From Foliimonas ilicis (GTDB lineage Bacteria; Pseudomonadota; Alphaproteobacteria; Rhizobiales; Rhizobiaceae): 64,000 nt of DNA. Below, piece by piece: positions 27,391 to 36,164 of this stretch. The stretch covers positions 434,001-498,000 of the forward strand of contig NZ_JBDUUH010000002.1 of assembly GCF_039939195.1 (NCBI RefSeq), given 5' to 3'. Numbering within the stretch: position 1 is the stretch's first letter; each line of letters starts with the position of its first letter. The position numbers and the translations under genes are program-made. Under the pieces are notes generated by a model. That model searched no databases. It was given only the letters and a program-made list of their open reading frames with translations, and was not told the DNA's origin.

Positions 27391-28617
27391 ATGCTAGACA
27401 CAGCCAAACCCTCAAATCGCCTGCCCGTCACCGTGCTTTCCGGTTTTCTTGGCGCGGGCAAGACCACGCTTCTCAACCATGTTCTCAACAATCGCGAAGG
27501 CCGCCGCGTCGCGGTCATCGTCAACGACATGAGCGAGATCAACATCGACGCCGCCTTGATCCGCGATGGCGGCGCGAACCTCTCGCGCACCGAGGAACAA
27601 TTGGTCGAAATGACCAATGGCTGCATCTGCTGCACTTTGCGCGATGATCTTTTGAACGAGGTTCGCCAGCTTTCCGAGCAAGGCCGGTTCGATTATCTGC
27701 TGATCGAATCCACCGGCATTTCCGAACCCCTGCCCGTCGCATCCACCTTCGACTTCCGCGATGAGAACGGCCAGAGCCTTTCCGATGTCGCGCGCCTCGA
27801 CACGATGGTCACGGTCGTCGATGCCGCAAATCTCCTGAAAAACTACTCCTCGACTGATTTTCTGCGGGACCGTGGCGAAACGGCTGGCGAAGGCGACGAG
27901 CGCGCGCTTGTCGATCTTCTGGTCGAGCAGATCGAATTCGCCGACGTCATCATATTGAACAAGATCGACGCCGCCCGCCCCGGCGAGCGCAATATGGCGC
28001 AGCGCATCATCCGCTCGTTGAACCCCGACGCGGAAATCATCGAAACCGATTTCGGTCGCGTTTCGCTCGACAAGATACTCGACACCGGGCGCTTCGATTT
28101 CGAAAAGGCCGAGCAGCACCCGCTGTGGTTCAAGGAATTGAACGGTTTCAGGGACCACATTCCCGAAACCGAGGAATATGGCATACGCTCCTTCGTCTAC
28201 CGCGCGCGCCGTCCCTTCGATCCGATGAAATTCCAGACATTCGTCAATCGCGACTGGCCGGGCGTGGTGCGCGCCAAGGGCTTTTTCTGGCTGGCAACCC
28301 GCCCGCATCATGTCGGTGAATTCAGTCAGGCAGGCGCTCTGGTCAGGACCGGAAAACGCGGCCTTTGGTGGGCGTCGGTTCCGCGCAATCGCTGGCCCGA
28401 TCACCCCGAATGGCTGGAGGTGATGAAGCCCTATCTCGATCCCATATGGGGCGACAGGCGGCAGGAACTCGTCTTCATCGGTTGCGACCCGATGAACGAG
28501 GTTCGCATTCGCGCCGAACTCGACACATGCCTTGTCGAAGACGATACCTTCGAGCCGGAGCGCTGGCGCGATCTCGAAGACCCGTTCCCGGATTGGCGGC
28601 CTGCCAACAACAATTGA
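27391..28617 (+). CDS. CobW/COG0523 family GTPase, probable zinc metallochaperone
   Basis: A 408-residue cytoplasmic GTPase. The P-loop GFLGAGKTTLLNH is near residues 16-28, the metal-binding CxCC motif GCICC at 76-80, ESTGISEP follows, and NKID gives base recognition. A CobW C-terminal domain follows (SFVYRARRPFDP onward). Members beside zinc uptake genes (ZigA/ZagA type) deliver zinc to client enzymes during shortage; the cluster supports this role over cobalt. AGGAGG lies just before the ATG. It follows the aztD-zinT gene by 77 bases and probably shares its promoter. Confidence 0.88.
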   Translation: MLDTAKPSNRLPVTVLSGFLGAGKTTLLNHVLNNREGRRVAVIVNDMSEINIDAALIRDGGANLSRTEEQLVEMTNGCICCTLRDDLLNEVRQLSEQGRFDYLLIESTGISEPLPVASTFDFRDENGQSLSDVARLDTMVTVVDAANLLKNYSSTDFLRDRGETAGEGDERALVDLLVEQIEFADVIILNKIDAARPGERNMAQRIIRSLNPDAEIIETDFGRVSLDKILDTGRFDFEKAEQHPLWFKELNGFRDHIPETEEYGIRSFVYRARRPFDPMKFQTFVNRDWPGVVRAKGFFWLATRPHHVGEFSQAGALVRTGKRGLWWASVPRNRWPDHPEWLEVMKPYLDPIWGDRRQELVFIGCDPMNEVRIRAELDTCLVEDDTFEPERWRDLEDPFPDWRPANNN

Positions 28618-28671
28618 CCGCAGGGTCATTTCGCCCTACTCGGCTCCTATCTGGCATGCTGGGAGTGAGAT

Positions 28672-30756
28672 ATGGCCGAGTACGTGACCGTCCGCCGCGA
28701 TGGCGAAATCGCAATCGTCACCATCGACAATCCGCCGGTGAATGCGATGAGCTTTCACGTCCGCGAGCCGATATTGGCGCTCCTGCGCGAGCTGGACGGC
28801 GATGCGGGCGTCTCGGCCATCGTGATCGCCTGCGCCGGACGGACATTCGTTGCCGGCGCAGACATCACCGAATTCGGCAAGCCGATGCAGCGGCCGGATC
28901 TCAGCGACATCATCGCCTTTCTGGAGACGATCAAAAAGCCGACAATCGCTGCAATCCACGGAACAGCGCTCGGCGGCGGACTTGAGCTGGCGCTCGGCTG
29001 CCATTTCCGCATCGCGGACGCAGCGGCCAAGCTCGGCCTGCCGGAAGTGAAGCTCGGCATTCTTCCGGGCGGTGGCGGAACCGTTCGTCTGCCGCGCCTC
29101 GTCGGGCCGATCAAGGCGCTTGAGATGATCGTGTCCGGCGTACCGATTTCGGCGCAAGATGCGCGTGAAAACGGTCTGGTCGATGCCGTGTTCGAAGATG
29201 AGCTTGTGGCAAATGCCGTGCGATTTGCGCGCGAAAAGGTTGAGGCCGGCCTCGATTTTTCGCCGATCCGCGACCGTTCCGATGAAATTCGCGATGCCGA
29301 TCTCGCAGCTTTCGATGAAAAGGCTGCCGAACTCGCTAAAAAAGCACGCGGTCTGGAAGCGCCGATTGCCTGTGCGGAGGCAGTCCGCAATGCAATCACC
29401 CTGCCTTTCGATGAGGCGCTGGCGAAAGAGCGTGCGCTTTTCGAAAAGCTCGTCTCCGGCGAGCAATCGCGCGCCCAGCGTCATCTCTTCTTCGCCGAGC
29501 GTGAAGCGGCAAAAATTCCGGGCGTCAGCAAGGATGTAACGCCGCGATCCATCAAGCGCGTCGGCGTCATCGGCGCTGGTACGATGGGCGGCGGCATCGC
29601 GATGGCTTTCGCCAATGGCGGTATCCCGGTCACGCTTCTGGAAATGAACGAGGATGCGCTGAAGCGCGGGCTTGGCACGATCGAGAAGAACTACACCGTC
29701 TCGGTGTCGCGCGGCTCGCTCAGCGAAGACGCCAAGGCAAAGCGCCTGTCTTTGTTCAAAACCACGACCGATTATGCCGATCTTGGCGATTGCGACCTTA
29801 TAATCGAAGCCGTTTTTGAGGAAATGGCGGTCAAAAAGGACGTTTTCGCCAAAATCGAGGCCGTTGCGCACGACAAGGCGATCATAGCCACCAACACCTC
29901 ATATCTCGACGTCAACGAAATCGCGGATTCGACCAGCCGACCGCAGGATGTCGTCGGCCTGCATTTCTTCTCGCCCGCCAACATCATGAAGCTGCTGGAA
30001 ATCGTGCGCGGAGCAAAGACAGCGCCGGACGTGCTGGCGACTGCCGTAGCGCTTGGCCGCAAAATCGGGAAAATCCCGGTCGTCGTCGGCGTCTGCCACG
30101 GCTTCGTCGGCAACCGGATGCTTGGCGCGCGCGGTTCGGAATCCGAAGCGCTGCTGCTCGCAGGCGCGTCACCTGCCGAAGTCGACAAGGTTTTCACGGA
30201 TTTCGGCTGGCCGATGGGGCCGTTCCAGATGTGGGACCTTGCTGGTCTCGACATTGGCTGGCGCAACAGGAAGGCGCTGGGCAAGACGGCGATCATCGCC
30301 GATACGCTTTGCGAGCAAGGTCATTTTGGCCAGAAAACCGGCCGGGGCGTCTATCTCTACCCGGAGGGCTCGCGCAAACCCGTGCCGGACCCGGATGTCG
30401 CCCGCCTGATCGAGGAAAAGGCAAAGGTACGCGGCATTGAGCGCCGCAAGATCGACGCGCAGGAAATCACCGAGCGCACGCTCTATCCGATGATCAATGA
30501 AGGCACGCGCATTCTCGAAGAAGCTATTGCCGCGCGGCCTTCCGACATCGATATAGTGTGGGTCAACGGATACGGTTTTCCGGTCGGCAAGGGAGGCCCG
30601 ATGTTCTGGGCTGAGACCGAAGGTCTGGGCAAGATCGTCGAGCGTCTTGAACATTGGCATCGGAAAACCGGAAACGATGTTTTCAAACCGTCCGAACTGT
30701 TAAAAAATGCAGTTGCGGAAGGCGTGTCGCTGGCTCACATTCTGGCCAAGAAATAA
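28672..30756 (+). CDS. Bifunctional enoyl-CoA hydratase / 3-hydroxyacyl-CoA dehydrogenase
   Basis: A 694-residue FadB/FadJ-like multifunctional enzyme of fatty-acid beta-oxidation. The N-terminal crotonase domain has AGRTFVAGADITEF and GTALGGGLELALG (oxyanion hole) in the first 110 residues. The central NAD-binding domain begins with GVIGAGTMGGGIA near residue 300, and two 3-hydroxyacyl-CoA dehydrogenase C-terminal domains follow (VVVGVCHGFVGNRML and FGWPMGPFQMWDLAGLD). It is likely soluble and acts with a thiolase not present in the window. A 54-base gap separates it from the CobW gene; no link to zinc is evident. Confidence 0.92.
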   Translation: MAEYVTVRRDGEIAIVTIDNPPVNAMSFHVREPILALLRELDGDAGVSAIVIACAGRTFVAGADITEFGKPMQRPDLSDIIAFLETIKKPTIAAIHGTALGGGLELALGCHFRIADAAAKLGLPEVKLGILPGGGGTVRLPRLVGPIKALEMIVSGVPISAQDARENGLVDAVFEDELVANAVRFAREKVEAGLDFSPIRDRSDEIRDADLAAFDEKAAELAKKARGLEAPIACAEAVRNAITLPFDEALAKERALFEKLVSGEQSRAQRHLFFAEREAAKIPGVSKDVTPRSIKRVGVIGAGTMGGGIAMAFANGGIPVTLLEMNEDALKRGLGTIEKNYTVSVSRGSLSEDAKAKRLSLFKTTTDYADLGDCDLIIEAVFEEMAVKKDVFAKIEAVAHDKAIIATNTSYLDVNEIADSTSRPQDVVGLHFFSPANIMKLLEIVRGAKTAPDVLATAVALGRKIGKIPVVVGVCHGFVGNRMLGARGSESEALLLAGASPAEVDKVFTDFGWPMGPFQMWDLAGLDIGWRNRKALGKTAIIADTLCEQGHFGQKTGRGVYLYPEGSRKPVPDPDVARLIEEKAKVRGIERRKIDAQEITERTLYPMINEGTRILEEAIAARPSDIDIVWVNGYGFPVGKGGPMFWAETEGLGKIVERLEHWHRKTGNDVFKPSELLKNAVAEGVSLAHILAKK

Positions 30757-30770
30757 GAAGGATTTTCGTC

Positions 30771-31109
30771 ATGGAATATCGCCAGATCACCGAAGATTAC
30801 TCCGTATCCGGCCAGATTCAGCCGCAGGATGTGGCGGATGTGAAGGCCGCAGGCTTCAACAGCGTCATCTGCAATCGCCCGGACGATGAGCAGCCCGGCC
30901 AGCCTTCCGCCGACGCGGTGAAGGAAGCAGTCGAGGCAGCAGGGCTTGAGTTCCGCTACATTCCGGTCGTCAGCGGCCAGATCACCAGCGAAAACGTCAA
31001 CGACATGGGGGCAGCCCTCGACGAACTCAACGGCCCGGTTTTCGCCTATTGCCGCTCCGGCGCACGCTGTACGAACCTTTATGCGCTGGTGCAGCAGAAC
31101 AAGAACTAG
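30771..31109 (+). CDS. TIGR01244/DUF442 family phosphatase- or sulfurtransferase-like protein
   Basis: A 112-residue protein with a Cys-based phosphatase-like loop, FAYCRSGARCTNLYAL (C-x-S-G-x-R), near residues 93-100. TIGR01244/DUF442 proteins occur alone or fused to metallo-beta-lactamase/rhodanese domains linked to sulfide metabolism (Blh type). No such partner is adjacent. It follows the beta-oxidation gene by 14 bases, and an AGAAGGA site precedes its ATG, so they may be co-transcribed. The exact reaction is unknown. Confidence 0.75.
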   Translation: MEYRQITEDYSVSGQIQPQDVADVKAAGFNSVICNRPDDEQPGQPSADAVKEAVEAAGLEFRYIPVVSGQITSENVNDMGAALDELNGPVFAYCRSGARCTNLYALVQQNKN

Positions 31110-31122
31110 AACGTTTCACGAG

Positions 31123-31285
31123 GCACCCCCCTCTGCCCTGCCGGGCATCTCCCCCTCAAGGGTGGAGATTGGCTGACACAACTCTCTGCCTTCATTCTCC
31201 AACACCAGCGATTGGTACCCCGCGTTCATGACATGGCAATCTCCACCCTTGAGGGGGAGATGGCCGGCAGGCCAGAGGGGGGTGC
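31123..31285. repeat. Palindromic repeat, copy A
   Basis: A 163-bp inverted repeat starting GCACCCCCCTCTGCCCTG and ending CCAGAGGGGGGTGC; the arms of about 49 bases match with two differences. The centre has the conserved block GCTGACACAAC...ATTGG. The right flank TGTCCCGC-AGCGTT is shared with copies C and D, so the element may extend about 15 bases further. It separates convergent genes. Confidence 0.92.
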
Positions 31286-31312
31286 TGTCCCGCCAGCGTT
31301 AAGATGTAGGCA

Positions 31313-31831
31313 CTAAAAACTCCTGATGCGCCCAACCGGGCGCGTCACTTCCGGCGCGGCCTCACGCAAAGGCAGCGCGCCGGTTTCCTTCAATGTCTGC
31401 AAAACGATCGCCGTTTTCACATGCTGCACGGATTCATGCGGCAGCAGCACCCCGTTGACGAAATCGGCCAGCGATTTCAGATCGGGCGTCACCACCTTCA
31501 AAATGTAATCCATCTCGCCGGTCAGCGCGTGCGCCTCCTGCACTTCCGGCAGCTTTTCCAAGAGATCGGCAAAGCGCTGCGCATTGTCGCGATTATGCGT
31601 CGCGAGCGTCACCGAGATCACGTTGACCAGGGGAAAGCCGACCTTGTCGCGGTCAAGGATCGCCCGATAGGCCTTTATGAACCCCTCCTCTTCCAGCCGC
31701 TGCCGCCTGCGCGAACATTGCGAGGCCGAGAGGTTCACGCGCTCGGAAAGATCGTTGTTCGTCAGCCGCGCATCCTCCTGCAGGATTGACAATATCTTGC
31801 GGTCAAACTTGTCCAGATGCGCGCTTTCCAT
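31313..31831 (-). CDS. Lrp/AsnC family transcriptional regulator
   Basis: A 172-residue regulator: N-terminal helix-turn-helix (LTNNDLSERVNLSASQCSRR) and a C-terminal RAM ligand-binding domain (VNVISVTLATH, TGEMDYILKVV). The start is the ATG complementary to 31829-31831, with GGAG 8 bases upstream; in-frame ATGs further upstream lack such a site. It is divergent from hppD, so it probably controls tyrosine/4-hydroxyphenylpyruvate breakdown, possibly with an aromatic amino acid as ligand. This target is inference from position. Confidence 0.88.
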   Translation of the reverse strand: MESAHLDKFDRKILSILQEDARLTNNDLSERVNLSASQCSRRRQRLEEEGFIKAYRAILDRDKVGFPLVNVISVTLATHNRDNAQRFADLLEKLPEVQEAHALTGEMDYILKVVTPDLKSLADFVNGVLLPHESVQHVKTAIVLQTLKETGALPLREAAPEVTRPVGRIRSF

Positions 31832-31847
31832 GATTTTTTCTCCAATC

Positions 31848-31864
31848 ATGCGTATATCACGCAT
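31848..31864. promoter_or_regulatory. Possible Lrp-type operator in the lrp-hppD gap
   Basis: ATGCG-TATATCA-CGCAT is an inverted repeat (5-bp arms, 7-base AT-rich spacer) 17 bases upstream of the regulator start. Short arms with an AT-rich centre suit Lrp/AsnC binding. No second copy is clear. Confidence 0.4.
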
Positions 31865-31947
31865 ATCTGGATCATCTGGGGCGTGCGAATGCAAGCACCT
31901 TGCGAGCGTTTGGACCTACAATCTTCTCGACACTTCAGGAGGATTGA

Positions 31948-33060
31948 ATGGGACCGTTTCCACACGACGCACCGCCAGCCAAGATCAGCGCCGCAAATCC
32001 GGCCGGCACGGACGGCTTCGAATTCGTCGAGTTCGCCCATCCCGAACCTGAAAAGCTGGCCGAATTGTTCGAGCGCATGGGATATTCGCCGGTTGCCCGT
32101 CACAAGACGAAAAACATCACCGTCTGGCGCCAGGGCGACATCAACTATGTAGTCAATGCAGAACCCGGCTCGCACGCCTCGCGCTTCATCGAAGAGCACG
32201 GCCCATGCGCGCCTTCGATGGCCTGGCGCGTGGTTGATGCGAAACACGCTTTCGACCAAGCGGTCGCGAAAGGTGCCGAGCCCTATAAGGGCGACGACAA
32301 GACGCTCGACGTGCCTGCCATCGTCGGCATTGGTGGATCGTTGCTTTATTTCATCGAGACCTATGGCGAAAAGGGCTCGGCCTACGATGCCGAATTCGAA
32401 TGGATGGGTGAGCGCGACCCTAAGCCGAAGGGCGTCGGCTTCTATTATCTCGACCATTTGACCCACAATGTTTATCGCGGCCAGATGGACAAATGGTGGG
32501 CCTTCTACCGCGAGCTGTTCGGCTTCAAGCAAATCCACTTCTTCAACATCGACGGACGCATCACCGGCCTGATGAGCCGCGCGATAACCTCGCCTTGCGG
32601 CAAAATCCGCATTCCGCTGAATGAATCCAAGGACGATACGAGTCAGATCGAGGAATATCTGCGCAAATACAAGGGCGAAGGCATCCAGCACATCGCGGTC
32701 GGCACGGACGGCATTTTCGTCGCCACCGACAGGCTCGCTGCAAACGGCCTGAAATTCATGCCAAAGCCGCCTGAAACCTATTACGAAAAGAGCCACGAGC
32801 GCGTGAACGGCCATGACGAGCCGATCGATCGCATGAAGGAGCACGGCATCCTGATCGACGGCGAAGGTGTGGTCGATGGCGGCATGACCAAAATCCTGCT
32901 GCAAATCTTCTCAAAAACAGTGATCGGCCCGATTTTCTTCGAGTTCATCCAAAGGAAGGGCGATGAAGGTTTTGGGGAAGGCAATTTTCGCGCTTTGTTT
33001 GAATCCATTGAGGAAGATCAGATCCGGCGCGGGGTTATCAAGGTGGAGGCTGCGGAGTAG
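31948..33060 (+). CDS. hppD: 4-Hydroxyphenylpyruvate dioxygenase
   Basis: A 370-residue non-heme iron enzyme turning 4-hydroxyphenylpyruvate into homogentisate. The two VOC-like halves are visible; the iron ligands are His in LDHLTHNV (near residue 170), His in IQHIAVGT (near 247) and Glu in FFEFIQR (near 331). AGGAGG sits directly before the ATG at 31948. It is the first step of the tyrosine catabolic block, with hmgA and fah lying beyond an inserted toxin-antitoxin pair. Confidence 0.95.
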   Translation: MGPFPHDAPPAKISAANPAGTDGFEFVEFAHPEPEKLAELFERMGYSPVARHKTKNITVWRQGDINYVVNAEPGSHASRFIEEHGPCAPSMAWRVVDAKHAFDQAVAKGAEPYKGDDKTLDVPAIVGIGGSLLYFIETYGEKGSAYDAEFEWMGERDPKPKGVGFYYLDHLTHNVYRGQMDKWWAFYRELFGFKQIHFFNIDGRITGLMSRAITSPCGKIRIPLNESKDDTSQIEEYLRKYKGEGIQHIAVGTDGIFVATDRLAANGLKFMPKPPETYYEKSHERVNGHDEPIDRMKEHGILIDGEGVVDGGMTKILLQIFSKTVIGPIFFEFIQRKGDEGFGEGNFRALFESIEEDQIRRGVIKVEAAE

Positions 33061-33076
33061 AATGCCATTGCAGGCG

Positions 33077-33112
33077 GATCCTTTATGACCTAAATTATGG
33101 TCATAAAGGATC
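33077..33112. promoter_or_regulatory. Perfect 14-bp inverted repeat, probable autoregulatory operator of the toxin-antitoxin pair
   Basis: GATCCTTTATGACC at 33077-33090 and GGTCATAAAGGATC at 33099-33112 are exact reverse complements with an 8-base AT-rich spacer. The right arm ends 5 bases before the antitoxin ATG. Phd/YefM antitoxins commonly bind such sites to repress their own operon. It could also act as a terminator for hppD, but no U-run follows. Confidence 0.7.
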
Positions 33113-33117
33113 AAGCT

Positions 33118-33366
33118 ATGAATATTGAGGGCAAGGCGACAACATTCAGCGCTGCCGAGGCGAAGGCAAAATTTTCGGAAATCCTGAAACGGGCCGAGGC
33201 TGGCGAGCGCTTTGTCGTTACACGCCATGGAAAGCCGATCGTCGAGATCGCGGCAAGTGCCGATGCTCTGCCGAAAAAGAAGTTGCGCGGCGCCATGAAA
33301 GGCCAAATCTGGATTGCCGAGGACTTTGACGTGCTCGGCCCGGAATGGGATGAATACGTTTCGTGA
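33118..33366 (+). CDS. Phd/YefM-type antitoxin
   Basis: An 82-residue protein with the N-terminal Phd/YefM DNA-binding fold (FSAAEAKAKFSEILKRAEAGERFVVTRHGKPIVEI) and a variable C-terminus (KGQIWIAEDFD) that in the family wraps around the toxin. The ATG at 33118 is favoured over longer frames because those would cross the operator. It overlaps the toxin start by 4 bases. Confidence 0.88.
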   Translation: MNIEGKATTFSAAEAKAKFSEILKRAEAGERFVVTRHGKPIVEIAASADALPKKKLRGAMKGQIWIAEDFDVLGPEWDEYVS

Positions 33367-33740
33367 GTGATCGAGGTTATCTTCTCGACACCCACATCTT
33401 TCTTTGGGACCTCGCGGACGACAAACGCATCTCCAAAGTGCATGACGAGATATTGCTGGGCGACGCGCCGAAATTTCTAAGCGTTGCTTCGCTTTGGGAA
33501 ATAGCTATCAAATCGGCTACCGGCAAACTTTCGATGCCTGACAAGCTATTGGAAACAATCGAGGCCAGCGATGTCGAATTGCTGCCCATTCTCCCCCGTC
33601 ACGTCTTGCAAACAACCTCACTTCCGCGTCATCACGGCGATCCATTCGATCGATTGTTGATAGCTCAGGCACAGCTTGAGGAACTGACGCTGGTCACTGC
33701 TGACGGGCACTTTTCCAACTATGACGTGACGCTGGCCTAG
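33363..33740 (+). CDS. PIN-domain toxin (VapC-like ribonuclease)
   Basis: A 125-residue PIN protein starting with GTG at 33363. The acidic metal-binding residues are in YLLDTHIFLWD, SLWEIAIK, DPFDRLLIAQA and LVTADGHF. Members cleave RNA, often tRNA or rRNA. The start codon overlaps the antitoxin stop. Its own 3' end overlaps the convergent DinB gene by 4 bases. It splits the hppD gene from the rest of the homogentisate genes, which suggests insertion. Confidence 0.88.
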   Translation: MSDRGYLLDTHIFLWDLADDKRISKVHDEILLGDAPKFLSVASLWEIAIKSATGKLSMPDKLLETIEASDVELLPILPRHVLQTTSLPRHHGDPFDRLLIAQAQLEELTLVTADGHFSNYDVTLA

Positions 33741-34267
33741 GCCAACCCAAGCCTCTCGATTTCCGGGTCACGCTCAAAATCCAGAAAAAACTCATCAAGC
33801 TGCGGCGGTTTCACCGACGTTCCCGCCAACATCGCGTGGACTTGTCCGCGATGGTGAATCTGGTGCTGGAAAAGATGCGCCAGAACACGATCGATGCGCT
33901 CCGGTACATTCCCGTCATCGCCACGGTCGACGATAACTCGGCGCTCCAGATCGACTTCCCTTAATTCGTCGCAGACCCTCATAAGCCGAAGATCGGCTTC
34001 AGTCTGCAGCGGATGAAGCTCCGAGGCATGGCCGAACACGATTTCGTCGTCAAAGACGCCAAGCCCGCGCCCGCCCTCTTCCAGCGCGTCGATGTACAAA
34101 AGATCGACGAAGTAGATATGCGACAGCGTCGCGGCGATCGAGGGAAAGAAGGACGTTCGTGTCGCCACGAAAGCTTCCGCGTCAAGACCGGCGCAGGCGC
34201 GCAGCAAGACATGGTTGCACCAGCGGTTGTTGCGCGCCATCGCGCGATTATGCGCGAGAAGGCCCAT
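33737..34267 (-). CDS. DinB-fold protein (putative thiol-dependent isomerase or metal-dependent hydrolase)
   Basis: A 176-residue four-helix DinB/YfiT-like protein. A likely metal-binding His triad is seen: His in TLSHIYFVDLL and two His in FQHQIHHRGQVHAM. The ATG complementary to 34265-34267 begins one base after the fah stop codon, so the two are translationally linked. The fold also includes mycothiol-dependent maleylpyruvate isomerase, and no glutathione-type maleylacetoacetate isomerase gene occurs in this cluster, so it could fill that step. This is inference; the family is functionally diverse. Confidence 0.8.
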   Translation of the reverse strand: MGLLAHNRAMARNNRWCNHVLLRACAGLDAEAFVATRTSFFPSIAATLSHIYFVDLLYIDALEEGGRGLGVFDDEIVFGHASELHPLQTEADLRLMRVCDELREVDLERRVIVDRGDDGNVPERIDRVLAHLFQHQIHHRGQVHAMLAGTSVKPPQLDEFFLDFERDPEIERLGLA

Positions 34268-34268
34268 C

Positions 34269-35282
34269 TCAGTTCGCGTGTTTTTCGACCGTCTGTTCGA
34301 TTGCGCCGAAGATCGAATGGCCGGATTCATCCTTCATTTCGATGCGAACAGTGTCGCCAACGCGCATGAACGGCGTTTTCGGTGTGCCGCTGGCGATCGT
34401 TTCGATCATGCGGATTTCAGCAATGCAGGAATAGCCTGCACCTCCTGCCTCCACCGACTTTCCTGGGCCGCCATCCAGCTTGTTGGAGACGGTGCCGGAA
34501 CCGATGATCGTTCCTGCCACCAATGGCCTGGTCTTTGCCGCATGGGCGACGAGCTGCGGAAAATCGAATGTCATATCGACGCCTGCATTGGCGCGGCCGA
34601 AGGGCTTGCCGTTGAGATCGATGACCAGCGGGAGATGCAGCTTGCCGCCATCCCACGCGCTTCCAAGTTCATCCGGCGTGACGGCGACCGGCGAAAACGC
34701 CGATGAGGGCTTGGACTGGAAAAAGCCGAACCCCTTCGACAGTTCGCCGGGGATCAGGCCGCGCAGGGACACGTCATTGACCAGCATTACGAGGCGGATC
34801 GCATCGCGCGCCTGATCGACGCTGGCACCTTGCGGCACATCGTCGACGATAACCGCGATTTCGCCTTCGAGATCGGCACCATATGCCTCGTCTGCCAGCG
34901 GGATCGGGTCGCGTGGCGCGAGGAAGGAATCCGAGCCGCCCTGATACATAAGCGGGTCGGACCAGAAACTTTCCGGCACCTCGGCACCGCGCGCTTTGCG
35001 CACGAGTTCGACGTGGTTCACGTAAGCCGAACCGTCCGCCCATTGATAGGCGCGCGGCAAAGGCGAGAGCGCGTTATGCTCATGAAAGCGCTCGGCGGGA
35101 ACCGCGCCATGATCGAGAGATTCGGAGAGAGCCGCCAGATGCGGCGCAATACGCTGCCAATCATCCAATGCCGCCTGAAGGTTGCGCGCGAGAAAGGAGG
35201 CATCGGTGCACCGCGTAAGGTCGCGCGAAACCACGACCAGTTTCCCGTCGCGCGATCCATTCTTCAATGTGGCAAGTTTCAT
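34269..35282 (-). CDS. Fumarylacetoacetate hydrolase
   Basis: A 337-residue FAH family enzyme, last step of tyrosine catabolism giving fumarate and acetoacetate. Metal-site residues of the family are visible in YGADLEGEIAVIVDD, the catalytic region includes NDVSLRGLIP and GAGYSCIAEIRMIE, and the GTPKTPFMRVGDTV block is near the end. It is the third gene of the leftward hmgA-MBL-fah-dinB operon, 21 bases after the MBL gene. The assignment to fumarylacetoacetate rather than another acylpyruvate follows from the neighbouring hmgA and hppD. Confidence 0.9.
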   Translation of the reverse strand: MKLATLKNGSRDGKLVVVSRDLTRCTDASFLARNLQAALDDWQRIAPHLAALSESLDHGAVPAERFHEHNALSPLPRAYQWADGSAYVNHVELVRKARGAEVPESFWSDPLMYQGGSDSFLAPRDPIPLADEAYGADLEGEIAVIVDDVPQGASVDQARDAIRLVMLVNDVSLRGLIPGELSKGFGFFQSKPSSAFSPVAVTPDELGSAWDGGKLHLPLVIDLNGKPFGRANAGVDMTFDFPQLVAHAAKTRPLVAGTIIGSGTVSNKLDGGPGKSVEAGGAGYSCIAEIRMIETIASGTPKTPFMRVGDTVRIEMKDESGHSIFGAIEQTVEKHAN

Positions 35283-35303
35283 GTAGTCCTCCCAATGCGC
35301 GGC

Positions 35304-36164
35304 TCAATCGTCCGCCAACTCCACAACAAGGCCATCGCGACCAATCGTCAAGGCACCATTCCAGCTTTTCCGAACGGCCTCCTGCCATTCAGCCTCGCCA
35401 AACTCAGGATCGTCGGCCGGAATGAGGTGATTGAGCACCAGCCGTCCGACTTTCGCAGCATCGGCAATTCGCCCGGCGTCAGCGGCAAGCGTGTGGCTTG
35501 CCATCAAATGCTCCTTCAGCCGCGCGCCATTGCCGGTGCGGGCGACGAGGCGGTCCACGCCATCCTCAAGCATCGCTTCATGAACGAGAATATCCGCACC
35601 TTTCGCGAATTCGGCAAGCGGCGGGAAATAGGCGGTATCGGCTGAAAAGACGACGCTTCTCGCGCCAAACTCGAAGCGCAGGGCAAAACATTCGGTGACG
35701 GGCGGATGATCGACGCGTAGCGCTATGACCCTCAAGCCGTTCTCATCCAGCACCGCGCCCTCGCTAAATTCCGTGACCGTGACGAGGTTGCGAATGTCCG
35801 GGCGGCCTTCGTCGATGATGCGAATATCGATGTCGAATTTCATGGATTGCAGGAAACCGCGCCAATAATCGGCAGTGCCTGCGGGTCCGAACACTTTTAC
35901 AGGCGTCGCCAATCCGGCCGTCCATGCTGTGTGAATAAGCGGCCCGAGTTCCAGAACATGGTCGGAATGAAGATGGGTGATGAAGATTAAGTCCAGCGCT
36001 TTCAGGCTGACGCCTGCATCGGTCAGCCCGCGTGTCACGCCCAGCGCGCAATCGACGACGATTACGCGTCCGCCGATTTCCAGCAGTGACGATGTAGGCG
36101 AAGGACCGCCCGGCCTGATTGCCGGGCCGCCCTTGGTGCCGAGCAGAACCAGCCTTTCACTCAA
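35304..36164 (-). CDS. MBL-fold metallo-hydrolase in the homogentisate operon
   Basis: A 286-residue RNase Z/arylsulfatase-like metallo-beta-lactamase fold protein. The zinc motif is THLHSDHVLELG near residue 62; SADTAYF and NHLIPADD give further ligands. It has no signal peptide, so it acts in the cytoplasm. Its start overlaps the hmgA stop and fah follows 21 bases later, so all are translated together. The substrate is unknown; a lactone or thioester side-product of homogentisate breakdown is a possibility suggested only by position. Confidence 0.82.
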   Translation of the reverse strand: MSERLVLLGTKGGPAIRPGGPSPTSSLLEIGGRVIVVDCALGVTRGLTDAGVSLKALDLIFITHLHSDHVLELGPLIHTAWTAGLATPVKVFGPAGTADYWRGFLQSMKFDIDIRIIDEGRPDIRNLVTVTEFSEGAVLDENGLRVIALRVDHPPVTECFALRFEFGARSVVFSADTAYFPPLAEFAKGADILVHEAMLEDGVDRLVARTGNGARLKEHLMASHTLAADAGRIADAAKVGRLVLNHLIPADDPEFGEAEWQEAVRKSWNGALTIGRDGLVVELADD

